This document shows positions 44,239 through 53,229 of a stretch of 64,000 nucleotides of DNA, in pieces. The position numbers and the translations under genes were made by a program. This DNA is from Planctomycetota bacterium. Lineage in GTDB: Bacteria > Planctomycetota > Planctomycetia > Planctomycetales > Planctomycetaceae. Under the pieces are notes generated by a model. The model worked only from the letters and a program-made list of their open reading frames with translations, made no database searches and had not been told where the DNA came from. Within the stretch, counting starts at the first letter, position 1; each line of letters opens with the position of its first letter. The stretch covers positions 37,106 to 101,105 of the forward strand of contig JAFEBS010000017.1 of the NCBI GenBank assembly GCA_018242525.1. The letters run 5' to 3'.

Positions 44239-45441
44239 TCAGCGGCGTGATTCCAATGGGTGTGTCTCGTCGTTCATCAAGTCAATGATCCGGGCATTCA
44301 ATGCCAGTTTTGCCAGGTGACTGCCGATTTCGTCGCAATAATTGGGATTCAGCACCACAACAGACGTGGGGAGGAGTTCCACGAGTGATTCAGGCGCGAT
44401 GATCGGATGACCGGTGCCGGGCAGGTACCGTCCTTGCTTGCCGGGGTTCACGTCCACGATTGCCTGGATCAACTGACACTCGGGGTCAATCAGATTCGCA
44501 AACGTCACCGCTTTGGCACCCGCCCCCCACAAGACGACCTTGCCGCCGGTGGACAGCATCCGCAGTCGCTGCGTCCAGTGCTGATTCCGTTGCAATTCCA
44601 GCTCACAAAATCTGGCGGCCATGTCCGGAGTCTCACTGGGTTCGCGAGTCCACGGTGGCGTGGTTGCCGAAGGCATCGCATGCAGCCACAGGTATTGTCC
44701 ACCAAACAGGTGCTTGACCGATTGCACTGCAAAGCCACTGCGAGCGAAAAGAGTCGTCAGCGACGCGGCCGTGAACAGTGAACAATGTTCATAGAAGAAA
44801 TCCCACGTGACGCGGTTTCGCAGGATCCAATCAACGCAGGGAGTTTCAAAAAAGACATGGGCGTTGGGGGCGGCGGCCACTGCGGTGCGAACGGACCGGA
44901 CCAGATTTAGCGGCTGGGCGATGTGTTCAATGACGTGTCGGCAAACCACGATATCCGCCTTCAGGTCCGCACACGAAGCATCGTAGAATTGCTTTTCGAA
45001 CTTCAGGCGTCCGCCACATTCTGACGCCGGCCCGATATAGCTGGGGTCAAAGCCGTAGCCACGGGCATGTTCATCGGCTGCCAGCAGTCGCTTGATGAAA
45101 TCCCCCTTGCCGCAACCCACTTCGACAATTGTTCCGCCTCGCACACCCGCCTCGCCGAGCGTGGACTGGACCAGTCCATCGACGTAGGTGTTGAATGCGG
45201 CGGAGTGGACCTGTGTATTCTCGTAGTCCTGGTTGTACGACATCAGGGCGGCATCAAACGCGGCATTGAAGACGAATCCGCAATCCTGGCAGACGTGCAT
45301 CGTCAGTCGACCGCGTCGGATATTCCGCGCGTCGGCCGCACTTTTCATGAGCAGGTTTTGATGAACCGGTACGGAACCCCGATCCAGAAACGGTTTCACC
45401 GCATTCAGGCTGCAGACCGGGCACTCAGACGGCGCTGCCAT
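44239..45441 (-). CDS. SAM-dependent methyltransferase with N-terminal zinc site (C-methyltransferase type)
   Basis: The protein has 400 residues. Four cysteines (C7, C10, C51, C54; CPVC and CQDC) form the N-terminal zinc site of the TylC3/TcaB9-like group. The SAM site is VEVGCGKGDFIKRLL, with CRHVIEHI after it. The C-terminal domain (VVLWGAGAKAVTFANLI) is the second Rossmann-like part of that group. It probably methylates a keto sugar nucleotide, or has diverged to another acceptor. The start is ATG 45441, with GGGAG upstream, overlapping the upstream gene by 17 nt; a long open frame to 45693 is rejected. It is the second member of this group in the cluster. Confidence 0.85.
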   Translation of the reverse strand: MAAPSECPVCSLNAVKPFLDRGSVPVHQNLLMKSAADARNIRRGRLTMHVCQDCGFVFNAAFDAALMSYNQDYENTQVHSAAFNTYVDGLVQSTLGEAGVRGGTIVEVGCGKGDFIKRLLAADEHARGYGFDPSYIGPASECGGRLKFEKQFYDASCADLKADIVVCRHVIEHIAQPLNLVRSVRTAVAAAPNAHVFFETPCVDWILRNRVTWDFFYEHCSLFTAASLTTLFARSGFAVQSVKHLFGGQYLWLHAMPSATTPPWTREPSETPDMAARFCELELQRNQHWTQRLRMLSTGGKVVLWGAGAKAVTFANLIDPECQLIQAIVDVNPGKQGRYLPGTGHPIIAPESLVELLPTSVVVLNPNYCDEIGSHLAKLALNARIIDLMNDETHPLESRR

Positions 45442-46336
45442 GCAATTCTCCCTTCCGCCATCGGAGAGTTGCATCCAAACCCGTATCCAGCGTATGCATC
45501 GGGTGCCAGTCCAGTTCGGCCTGCAGGCGCTTGACGTCGGCCACCAGCAAAGGAGGGTCGCTGGGTGACGCTGGGACCGCTCCAAATTGAACCAGATCTC
45601 GGCGACCGATGCGGTCCGCGATCTGCAACACCATTTCGCGGATCGTGATTCGCTCGCCGGACGCAATATTGACCGGCCCCTGAACATCGCCATCCAGCAA
45701 TGCGGTCAGCGCACTGGCCGCATCGGACACATGCAGGAAGTCACGAATCTGATTGCCATGCGAGCACAGGGCGGGCTTGTTCTGCAGCAGTGATTCAATA
45801 ACCACGCCGGGAATTCGCGCCGGATGTCCGTGCGGACCATACAGGAAAAACAGGCGCCCCCACGCCCAGCTCAGTCCAACCTGCCGTGCATACGCTGCCA
45901 GCGACGACTGCAGGGAATTCTTGCATTGACCATAAAACGTGCTCGGATTGAGTGGCGTTGCCTGTTCACTGCACAATCCGGAAGTCCAGTCGTATTCGGC
46001 ACAACTTCCGGACATCACCACGCGTTCGCCGCCCACTTCGTGAAAGACCCGCGTCAAATGCAGGCTGGCAATCAGCCAATCCAGGTTTTCCGGGGCCGTT
46101 GCATAGCGGCACGGTTCGGTGATCCAGGCCAGGTGTAGCAGGTGGCTGGGCCGAATCGATCGAACAACCGCGGAGACGGCCGCGGGATCCATCAGGTCAA
46201 TGGTATGCCATTTGACTTCATCAACGACTCGCTGGTGTGATGAAATGACGTGGATGTCGTAGCCGAGTTCCGACAGCAGCGGAACACAGTTCCGACCGAT
46301 GAATCCTGTGCCGCCGGTGACAATAATCCGCTTCAT
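45425..46336 (-). CDS. NAD-dependent epimerase/reductase of sugar nucleotides
   Basis: This 303-residue extended SDR has nucleotide-binding TGGTGFIG at the N terminus and catalytic YxxxK in FYGQCKNSL. Other segments are HLAWITEPCRY, VVMSGSCAEYDW and IRDFLHVSDAASALTALLDG. Its place after an rmlC-like epimerase suggests that it reduces the 4-keto group of a CDP-sugar. The start is ATG 46336. It overlaps the rmlC-like gene stop by ATGA, so the two are coupled. Confidence 0.88.
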   Translation of the reverse strand: MKRIIVTGGTGFIGRNCVPLLSELGYDIHVISSHQRVVDEVKWHTIDLMDPAAVSAVVRSIRPSHLLHLAWITEPCRYATAPENLDWLIASLHLTRVFHEVGGERVVMSGSCAEYDWTSGLCSEQATPLNPSTFYGQCKNSLQSSLAAYARQVGLSWAWGRLFFLYGPHGHPARIPGVVIESLLQNKPALCSHGNQIRDFLHVSDAASALTALLDGDVQGPVNIASGERITIREMVLQIADRIGRRDLVQFGAVPASPSDPPLLVADVKRLQAELDWHPMHTLDTGLDATLRWRKGELHGSAV

Positions 46337-46899
46337 GAGAGGACGCTCCGACTGATATCGTGGTGACACACGGTCGCGAAATCGGGATAGGAATTGTCCC
46401 GTTCAGAAATCACTTCAGCAGCCGTCGGCCATTGGATGCCGAAGGCGGTATCGTTCCAGCGGACACCGGTTCCGCTGCCCGGAACAAACATGTCCGACAT
46501 CTGGTAAAACAGTTCGGCCTGGTCGCTCAACGTCAGGAAGCCGTGAGCGAAGTCCGGTGGAATGTACAGCATCCGCCGATTTTCGGCGGTCAGTTCGACG
46601 CCGAACCACTGGCAATACGTCGGCGACTGACTGCGCAGATCGATAATCACGTCAAAGATCGCTCCGGTCGTGCAGCGAACCAGTTTGGTTTCCGCGTGCG
46701 GCTGGCGCTGATAGTGCATTCCGCGCAGCGTGTGCCGGCGTCGATTGAACGAAATGCTGCATTGAGCCAGATCGGGATTCAAGCCGTGTTGATGGAATTC
46801 GTCCCGGCACCAGCACCGCGCGAAGAACCCCCGTTCATCCTCCAACCTTTCCGGTTCGATGACGCAGGCTCCGCTCAGTGGAGTTTCCAGGAAACGCAT
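46333..46899 (-). CDS. rfbC: RmlC-like dTDP/CDP-4-keto-6-deoxyhexose 3,5-epimerase
   Basis: This 188-residue cupin epimerase has LRGMHYQRQPHAETKLVRC with catalytic His62, the DVIIDLRSQSPTYCQW block, the FAHGFLTLSDQAELFYQMSD segment (Tyr of the acid-base pair) and VRWNDTAFGIQWP. Its length and all these signatures match RmlC. Because the CDP-glucose pathway genes lie upstream, its substrate is probably a CDP-linked 4-keto-6-deoxy sugar, not dTDP. Confidence 0.9.
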   Translation of the reverse strand: MRFLETPLSGACVIEPERLEDERGFFARCWCRDEFHQHGLNPDLAQCSISFNRRRHTLRGMHYQRQPHAETKLVRCTTGAIFDVIIDLRSQSPTYCQWFGVELTAENRRMLYIPPDFAHGFLTLSDQAELFYQMSDMFVPGSGTGVRWNDTAFGIQWPTAAEVISERDNSYPDFATVCHHDISRSVLS

Positions 46900-46906
46900 G
46901 ATGAGC

Positions 46907-48172
46907 TCAGGCTATCCGCACGGAAGGAACGGGAATGATGAATCGTCCACCCCGCTCACGATACTGCCGCTGCTGCGTCAGGATTTCGTCCGCGAAATTC
47001 CAAGTCAGCAACAGGCAGTAGTCGGGCTGGTCTTCAATCAGTTGAGTCGGGTCGTAGATCCTTAATCGCGTGCCGGGGGTGTACCGTCCCTGCTTCACGG
47101 TACTGCGGTCGACAACATATTCGAGCATGTCGCGACCGATGCCGAAGTAGTTCATCAATGTACTTCCCTTGGCGGAGGCACCGTAAACGGCGATCCGCTT
47201 TCCATCTGCTTTCAAAGATTGCAGCAGTCCCACCAGTTCGTGCCGCAGTCGTTCCACACGTTCGCCGAAGGTCTGGTAGAATTCACGATTGCGGACCCAG
47301 GCTTGTTCTTCTGCCAGCAAGTCCCGCACGGCGGGCTGAATCGACATGACCCCCGAATTCGCCGCGATGACCCGCAGGGATCCGCCGTGGATGGACAGGC
47401 GTTCCACATCGACGATTTCCAGACCATGTTGTCCGAACAACTGCGACAACGCAGTCAGCGAGAAGTAGCACAGATGCTCGTGATAGATCGTGTCGAATTC
47501 CGTGTGATCCATCAGGTCTTTCAGGTACGGAACTTCGACGCAGGCGATCCCCTCAGGCTTCAACAATGCGGCAAAGCCGGCCGCGACGCCGTTCAGGTCG
47601 GCCACATGAGCCAGCACATTGTTGGCATGAATGACGTCGGCCTGCTGGCCTTCGCGGGCCAACTGCAGCGCCAGATCCTGGCTGAAGAACTCGCTGATGG
47701 TGCGCACGCCCCGTTCCGATTCGGCCACGCGGGCGATGTTTCGGGCCGGTTCAATGCCGAGTACCGGCACCCCCGCCTGGTGGTACCACTGCAGCAGGTA
47801 ACCGTCGTTGCTGGCGATTTCGACGACCAGGCTGTCGGGACCAAGGTGACGAGTCTGCTGCAACCGTTCCGAGATCGACTTCGCGTGGCTGACCATCGTG
47901 TCGGAGAACGACGAAAAATATGCGTATTCCCGAAACAACACATCGGGAGGAACTGTTTCGGTGATCTGCACGAGCGAACAGGTGGGACACCACGCCAGAT
48001 CGAGCGGCCACTTCGATTCGTTGCCCGTCAGTTCCTCTTCGCACAGCAGCGCATTTGCCAGCGGAGTGCTCCCCAGTGACAGCACCGGGTTCAGGCCGAC
48101 CTGGCGACAAATCCGGCAGGCAACGGTGAGCTGTGTGTCGAGACTGTCGGCTGTAGATAGTTCAAGTACCAT
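46907..48172 (-). CDS. NDP-hexose C-methyltransferase (TylC3/TcaB9 type)
   Basis: This 421-residue protein has an N-terminal zinc site with C19, C22, C62 and C65 (CRIC, CPTC) in the context [13 protein letters not shown]. The SAM motif is [17 protein letters not shown]. The active-site phrase [14 protein letters not shown] (230-243) corresponds to the YxEH region of TylC3-type enzymes. The C-terminal Methyltransf_14-like domain starts [19 protein letters not shown]. Members transfer a methyl group to C3 of 4-keto-6-deoxy nucleotide sugars, giving branched sugars. The start is ATG 48172, overlapping the end of rfbG by 82 nt. Its place between rfbG and rfbC fits the reaction order. Confidence 0.9.
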   Translation of the reverse strand: MVLELSTADSLDTQLTVACRICRQVGLNPVLSLGSTPLANALLCEEELTGNESKWPLDLAWCPTCSLVQITETVPPDVLFREYAYFSSFSDTMVSHAKSISERLQQTRHLGPDSLVVEIASNDGYLLQWYHQAGVPVLGIEPARNIARVAESERGVRTISEFFSQDLALQLAREGQQADVIHANNVLAHVADLNGVAAGFAALLKPEGIACVEVPYLKDLMDHTEFDTIYHEHLCYFSLTALSQLFGQHGLEIVDVERLSIHGGSLRVIAANSGVMSIQPAVRDLLAEEQAWVRNREFYQTFGERVERLRHELVGLLQSLKADGKRIAVYGASAKGSTLMNYFGIGRDMLEYVVDRSTVKQGRYTPGTRLRIYDPTQLIEDQPDYCLLLTWNFADEILTQQRQYRERGGRFIIPVPSVRIA

Positions 48173-49143
48173 GCGATTGTTCTCCGGAGACCTTCTTCGA
48201 GGGTGAACAGGGGCTGCCAACCCAACTGTTCACGGGCTTTGCGAGCACTCAAATACTGATGCGGGATTTCATGAGACGCCTGGCCCAGGATCTCGGGTGT
48301 GAATGACGATCCCATCGTCTGCAGGACCCGTTCGACAATTTCGACGACCGACAACTGCAGTTCGGTGGACAGGTTGTAGGCTTCGCCGGCCAGTTCCGGT
48401 CGGCGAGCCAGTTGTTCGGCGAGAAACATATAGGCGGCGGCACCGTCTTCGACATAGAAATAGTCACGGACAAATGATCCGTCGGACCGAATCACCGGAC
48501 GCTGGTCACGGACGACCGACCGGATCGTGCCGGGAATGATTCGATTCCAGTTCAGGTCGCCTCCCCCGTAGAAGTTGCCACAACGGGTGATGACCACTGG
48601 CAACTGGTAGGTGTTGGCGTACGTCTGGGCGATCAGATCGCTGCAGGATTTGCTGACGTCGTACGGATGTTGTCCGGCCAGCGGAGTCTCCTCACAGTAG
48701 GGAAGTGTCGCAGCCTCACCGTAGGCCTTATCGGACGAGGCGACCACGATCTGGCCGACCTTGGGGGACCGCCGACAGGCTTCCAGCAGTTTCCAGGTCC
48801 CCGCGATGTTTGCTTCAAACGTCGAGACCGGGTTTCGATTGGCGATCCCGACAATGGTCTGGGCGGCCAGATGCATCACTGTCGATACTTCGTATTCTCC
48901 GATGGCCCGCTCCAGCAGCGACTGATCACACAGGTCGCCACGGACGATCGTGACCTTGTCGATCAACTGGCTTTGCACCAGTTCCGATTGTGGCACCCAG
49001 TCGCGGACCAGGCAGATGACGTCTGCTTCGGCTTCGATCAGCCGGCGAACCAGCCAACTGCCGACCAGTCCGGTGGCTCCGGTGACGAAGACCCGCCGAT
49101 CCCGCCAGAAATCACGGCGCCAATTGGTCATTTCCAGATTCAC
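48091..49143 (-). CDS. rfbG: CDP-glucose 4,6-dehydratase
   Basis: This 350-residue SDR converts CDP-glucose to CDP-4-keto-6-deoxyglucose. It has [14 protein letters not shown] (nucleotide site), [19 protein letters not shown], catalytic YxxxK in [15 protein letters not shown], and [19 protein letters not shown]. The SSDKAYG and [16 protein letters not shown] phrases are particular to RfbG. The start is set at GTG 49143, with AAGGA about 8 nt upstream; ATG 49131 is an alternative. The rfbF gene is just upstream. Confidence 0.93.
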   Translation of the reverse strand: MNLEMTNWRRDFWRDRRVFVTGATGLVGSWLVRRLIEAEADVICLVRDWVPQSELVQSQLIDKVTIVRGDLCDQSLLERAIGEYEVSTVMHLAAQTIVGIANRNPVSTFEANIAGTWKLLEACRRSPKVGQIVVASSDKAYGEAATLPYCEETPLAGQHPYDVSKSCSDLIAQTYANTYQLPVVITRCGNFYGGGDLNWNRIIPGTIRSVVRDQRPVIRSDGSFVRDYFYVEDGAAAYMFLAEQLARRPELAGEAYNLSTELQLSVVEIVERVLQTMGSSFTPEILGQASHEIPHQYLSARKAREQLGWQPLFTLEEGLRRTIAWYLNYLQPTVSTHSSPLPAGFVARSA

Positions 49144-49226
49144 AGTACGATTCCTTCGACGGTGGAAATCAGGTTGCTCGGCATGATTGGGTAGGGGTCT
49201 GCCCGTCTGGCGGAAAAAGGGCTGCC

Positions 49227-50042
49227 TCATGCAGCCTTGGTTTCGGGCCACGAAATGCGCAAGGTTGGTGTTTCAGCCCACGTTTTCCAGGGGGCAGATC
49301 CGTCGGCCCACAATCGTTCCAGGTAGTGCTTGTCGCGCAGGGTGTCCATGCATTGCCAGAAGTCCGAATGGCAATAGGCGGCCAGTTCACCGGCATCTGC
49401 GATTCGTTCCAGGGCATCCGATTCCAGGCTGGATTGGTCGTCCACCAGGAAATCGAAGACACCTGGTTCGAAGACCAGGAATCCGCCGTTGATCCAGCCT
49501 TCTCCAGCCACGGGCTTTTCCGTGAAATGACGGACAGTTCCGTTCTCGATCACCAGTCCGCCGAACCGGGCCGGCGGGCGAACCGCAGTTACGGTGGCCA
49601 GTTTTCCCTGTTTCTTGTGGAAGTTCAGCAGTTCCGTCAGGTCGACATTGCTGACACCGTCGCCGTAGGTCAGCATGAAGGTCCCGTCCTGCAGCCACGA
49701 CTTCATTCGCAGCAGACGACCGCCTGTGAGCGTTTTCGAGCCGGTATCAATCAGGTTGACGGACCAGCGTTCGGCCGCGGCATCAGTCCTCTGGATATTC
49801 CCGGTGGCGAAATCGATCGCCAGATTGCCGCTCAGATTGTACTGGTCGAGGAAGTAGCTCTTGATGAAGTCGCCCATGTAGCCGAGAGCGATATAGAAAT
49901 CATCGCACTGATGATGGGCAAAGTGCTTCATGATATGCCACAGGATCGGTTTTCCGCCGATCTCGACCATGGGTTTGGGTCGAGTCGTCGTTTCCTCCTG
50001 CAGACGAGTGCCCATCCCGCCTGCGAGAATCACCACCCGCAT
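49227..50042 (-). CDS. rfbF: Glucose-1-phosphate cytidylyltransferase
   Basis: This 271-residue enzyme makes CDP-glucose from CTP and glucose-1-phosphate. It starts [20 protein letters not shown], with [20 protein letters not shown] next, the diagnostic nucleotidyltransferase start. [17 protein letters not shown] and [18 protein letters not shown] follow. The start is ATG 50042, with GGGAG upstream. First gene of the ten-gene cluster, so the promoter should lie between here and the divergent glycosyltransferase at 50412. Confidence 0.94.
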   Translation of the reverse strand: MRVVILAGGMGTRLQEETTTRPKPMVEIGGKPILWHIMKHFAHHQCDDFYIALGYMGDFIKSYFLDQYNLSGNLAIDFATGNIQRTDAAAERWSVNLIDTGSKTLTGGRLLRMKSWLQDGTFMLTYGDGVSNVDLTELLNFHKKQGKLATVTAVRPPARFGGLVIENGTVRHFTEKPVAGEGWINGGFLVFEPGVFDFLVDDQSSLESDALERIADAGELAAYCHSDFWQCMDTLRDKHYLERLWADGSAPWKTWAETPTLRISWPETKAA

Positions 50043-50411
50043 TGTTCGCTCCCATCGAATCCTTCCGAGTGGAATGAAACCGGACCGGTTCAACCATGAA
50101 CCAGCGTGCCAGCGAAGTGGCGAAATCTCGACATAAAATGCCAGCCGAGTCGGTCTCATCCTGGAACTTGCGCGGGGACTATATCTGCGGATTGAAAAAG
50201 TGACAAGACCGGCATCTTCTGCCGAAAGCAGAAAAATGGACGTCCGCTGTCCAGGTCACTCTGCCCGTTCGGCATGGGTTTCCCGACACAGCCGTAATGC
50301 CCCGGGAGCATGGAAGACTCCTCTTGCCCCAATTTGATCTCGACATCACAATCCCCGCCGCGATTCGGCCGGAATCCGCCTTCGTTTGTGGTCGGTTTTA
50401 GAGCTTCCATC

Positions 50412-51416
50412 ATGAGTGGATTGAAACTGCTTTTTCTGTCGACCCGAGCCGAGCGGCCCAGCTACCGGTACCGTGTCGATCAGATGCTGCCCCACTTCCA
50501 GCGGGCGGGGCACCAGTGCGACGTCCGCTTTTTTCCCAGGAACATTTTCTCGCGGCTGCTCCTGTATCGCGAACTGTCCAGTTACGACGTGGTCTTCATC
50601 CAGAAGCGACTGATCGCTCCGATGGAACTGGCGCTGCTGCGGCGCTGGTCGAAGAAGCTGGTCTTTGATGTCGACGATGCCATCATGTTCGATGGCGACG
50701 GCAATCCTGATGGGCACCGGCTGCGCCGCTTCGGCGCGATGATGCATTCCGCCGATCTGGTCGTCTGCGGGAATGCATACCTGGCGAACCAGGCGGCACG
50801 ATTTGGCGGGCGGACGCTGATCATCCCCACCGCCATCGATACCAACCGCTTTCAACCAGTGCCCCATGAATTGAGTCAGGCTGACGGCGACACCCCTGTC
50901 GTCATTGGCTGGACTGGCAGCCGCAGCACGACCAGGTATTTGAATACCGTCTTTCCGGTTCTCAGCCGGATCCGGGGCAACGTCGAATTGAAAATCATCT
51001 CTGATGCCACGGATGACCTGCAGTTTGAGGCCCTGGGTGCGATCAGTCACCGCTTCGTCCCCTGGTCCGCCGAAACCGAGGTGGCGGAGACGGCCGAGTT
51101 CGATATCGGCCTGATGCCACTGCCCGATGACAACATGACGCAGGGCAAATGCGGTTGCAAGGCATTGCAATACATGGCATTGGGGATTCCCGCCGTCTGC
51201 AGTCCGGTGGGGGTCAACTGCGACATCATCCAGCACGGCCGCAACGGATTTCTGCCCAAGTCACCCGCCGAATGGCAGACCGTTTTGCAATGCCTGGTGG
51301 ACGACCGCGTGCTGCGTACCCTGGTCGGTCGTTCCGGTCGACACACGGCCGAGGCACGCTATTCCCTGGCCAGCATCGCATCTCAGTTGGTGAGTGCCAT
51401 CGAACGGGCCGCGTGA
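50412..51416 (+). CDS. GT-B fold glycosyltransferase (family 4-like)
   Basis: The protein has 334 residues and is cytoplasmic or peripheral to the membrane. The N-terminal part (KLLFLSTRAERPSYRYRVDQ; VVFIQKRLIAPMELALLRRW; VFDVDDAIMFDG) and the C-terminal nucleotide-sugar part (VVIGWTGSRSTTRYL; FDIGLMPLPDDNMTQGKCGC; KALQYMALGIPAVCSPVG) define it. It probably adds a sugar to the polysaccharide repeat. The start is ATG 50412 with only a weak ribosome site; a longer frame from 50310 is less likely. It is divergent from rfbF. Confidence 0.85.
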   Translation: MSGLKLLFLSTRAERPSYRYRVDQMLPHFQRAGHQCDVRFFPRNIFSRLLLYRELSSYDVVFIQKRLIAPMELALLRRWSKKLVFDVDDAIMFDGDGNPDGHRLRRFGAMMHSADLVVCGNAYLANQAARFGGRTLIIPTAIDTNRFQPVPHELSQADGDTPVVIGWTGSRSTTRYLNTVFPVLSRIRGNVELKIISDATDDLQFEALGAISHRFVPWSAETEVAETAEFDIGLMPLPDDNMTQGKCGCKALQYMALGIPAVCSPVGVNCDIIQHGRNGFLPKSPAEWQTVLQCLVDDRVLRTLVGRSGRHTAEARYSLASIASQLVSAIERAA

Positions 51417-51453
51417 ACATGCCTGACGGCACCCGGCTGACCAGTGAACCCTG

Positions 51454-52320
51454 TCACAGCGCGCCGCTACCAGTCAAAACTACACGAATGGTCCGAAACA
51501 GAATCTTGAGATCATTCCGGAAGCAGCAGTTCTGCAGATACAGCAGGTCGAGGTTCACTTTCCGTTTGAAGCTCTCGATGTTGTTGTCGTATCCGTTGAT
51601 CACTTGAGCCAGGCCGGTCAGGCCGGGCTTCAGGCCCAGGCGGTTGAGGTAGTTCGGGATTTCTGCCGACAGTGTCTCAATGAATTCGGGTCGTTCCGGC
51701 CGGGGCCCGACCAGTGTCATTTCACCACGCAAGACATTCCACAACTGGGGCAACTCGTCCAGTCGTGTCTTCCGCAGGAACCGGCCGATGCAGGTGACCC
51801 TGGGATCCCCCTTGACGGCGAACTGGGCTCCATGTTTTTCGGCATCGATCTTCATCGTCCGAAACTTGTACAAGGTGAACGGTTTTCCATACCCCTGGTC
51901 ACGCCGTCGATCGCGATTGGGATCACGTCGGTCTTCGACACCCAGGATTTCGACATCGACGGATTGCAACCGGCGGTCGCGTTTCTTGCTGCGCAGATTC
52001 AGTCCGACACGGGTCTGTTTGAAAATCACGGGCCCGCGCGATGTCATGCGAACTGCGATGGCGACCAGCAGCATGACGGGTGCCAGCAGGATCAGCATGG
52101 TCGCCGCAACCACGACGTCGGTGGCACGCTTCATGAGTCGAGTCGACTCACCCAGACAGCGTGTGTTGCGCCGGGGGCGTTCCAGTCGCAATCGCGTCAG
52201 CCACTCGGTCGAGGGCAGATCGAAATCACCCACATATTGATCGTACAGATCCGCAAACTCGTCACGACCCGGAGCGGGGGCAGTCGGGGCTTTCATGGTT
52301 TCAACAACAGTTGCACTCAT
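51454..52320 (-). CDS. Polyisoprenyl-phosphate sugar-1-phosphate transferase (initiating glycosyltransferase)
   Basis: This 288-residue protein is of the bacterial sugar transferase family (WcaJ/RfbP/PssY group). It starts repeat-unit assembly by moving a sugar-1-phosphate to undecaprenyl phosphate in the inner membrane. A membrane-embedded helix (about 67-89, TDVVVAATMLILLAPVMLLV) is followed by GPVIFKQTRVG, a charged insert (DRRDPNRDRRRD), KPFTLYKFRTM, RKTRLDELPQLWNVLRGEMT, LVGPRPERPEF and KPGLTGLAQV. The start is ATG 52320. It faces the GT-B gene tail to tail across 37 nt. Confidence 0.92.
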   Translation of the reverse strand: MSATVVETMKAPTAPAPGRDEFADLYDQYVGDFDLPSTEWLTRLRLERPRRNTRCLGESTRLMKRATDVVVAATMLILLAPVMLLVAIAVRMTSRGPVIFKQTRVGLNLRSKKRDRRLQSVDVEILGVEDRRDPNRDRRRDQGYGKPFTLYKFRTMKIDAEKHGAQFAVKGDPRVTCIGRFLRKTRLDELPQLWNVLRGEMTLVGPRPERPEFIETLSAEIPNYLNRLGLKPGLTGLAQVINGYDNNIESFKRKVNLDLLYLQNCCFRNDLKILFRTIRVVLTGSGAL

Positions 52321-52866
52321 CTGGGGGGCTCCGGCGCTGCCTGGAAAATCGGCGCGGGGACTCCGCGCACGTCATCTGGCCAAAACATACTCCATGCGTC
52401 AGTCCTGGCGGTCCGAGTCACATTGTTGGATGCGAAGGACCACTTCAGACAGATCGATTGCAGCGTTGGAACGGCCTGTGTCGTTTATGCGGGCGCGAAT
52501 CGCCTGACATGTCGCGCAGTCAGAATGGCTTGCCCAAGCTGCTCGCCAGCAACATTCGTCGTTTCGCGGTTCCTCCACACAGATGGGGTAACATCCGGGA
52601 TTCCCGGAAGCAGAAGATTCATGGAGTGATCGACTCTCTGAAAGCTGGACGAATACTCAGTCAGCACTCGGGATGTTCGGCAGTTTCTGCCGGACGTGTT
52701 TCGCAGTTGAGTCCGCTGGGAACCGTGGGCCAGTGACGTTGTCGACGCGTCACCGTCGTGGGACCCGCCGGATGACCGCGGAACGATCCATTTCACACTC
52801 CATCATTCCGATGCGATGCCGTTGTCGACGTCGTCCAGAACGAGAACCAGCAGAAGAAGGAGAACC
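52321..52866. other. Intergenic region between sugar transferase and a small secreted-protein gene
   Basis: This 546-nt gap between divergent genes has no clear gene, repeat or terminator. The promoters of both flanking genes must be here. Confidence 0.45.
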
Positions 52867-53061
52867 ATGCGAAAGATCGTCACTTTGGCAGCGTTGGCAG
52901 TTGTTGCCCTCGCCTGCACCGACAGCCAGGCCGCGAATCGTCGTGTGCGAACAACCAGTCCTGCCGTTTCCAATGTTCAATCGACCGGGCCATTCGCCCG
53001 GCTGATGGAACTTGAACGGCGCAAGAACGCGGCCCTGCGTTCGATGTTCCTGGGCCGGTAA
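52867..53061 (+). CDS. Small secreted protein, unknown function
   Basis: The protein has 64 residues. The signal peptide (MRKIVTLAALAVVALACTDS, ending QAA) is followed by a short basic segment (NRRVRTT) and a helix at the end (FARLMELERRKNAALRSMFL). The Cys in ACTDSQA is within the signal and does not make a normal lipobox. The start is ATG 52867, with AAGGAG 5 nt upstream. Short secreted proteins with this GPFARLMELERRKNA-type end recur in planctomycete genomes (from memory, not checked). It converges with the macroglobulin gene. Confidence 0.7.
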   Translation: MRKIVTLAALAVVALACTDSQAANRRVRTTSPAVSNVQSTGPFARLMELERRKNAALRSMFLGR

Positions 53062-53101
53062 TCGAATCGGTGACTCCGTCACCACAACAGCAAGCAACTC
53101 C

Positions 53102-53156
53102 ATGGCTCTCCGGTTTCAACGCGTTTCTGCAGGAACGCCTGAAACGGGAGAGCCAT
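53102..53156. terminator. Long inverted repeat between convergent genes, probable bidirectional terminator
   Basis: ATGGCTCTCC pairs with GGAGAGCCAT, and GTTTCA with TGAAAC, separated by one G-G mismatch. GCGTT/AACGC pairs inside, giving a stem of more than 20 pairs. It sits between the small secreted gene stop (53061) and the macroglobulin stop (53230). No T tract follows on either strand, so termination is inferred from placement. Confidence 0.5.
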
Positions 53157-53229
53157 TGGCGATTGACACCTTGAGTTCTCCGGTTTGGCAGTCCACTCTG
53201 CCATTGGCGGCGAACTCGATTGCCAGCAG

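Noticed and set aside
45442..45693. N-terminal extension of the second zinc methyltransferase
   Set aside because: The upstream 84 codons lie inside the epimerase gene. The conserved zinc site begins six residues after ATG 45441, which has a good ribosome site.
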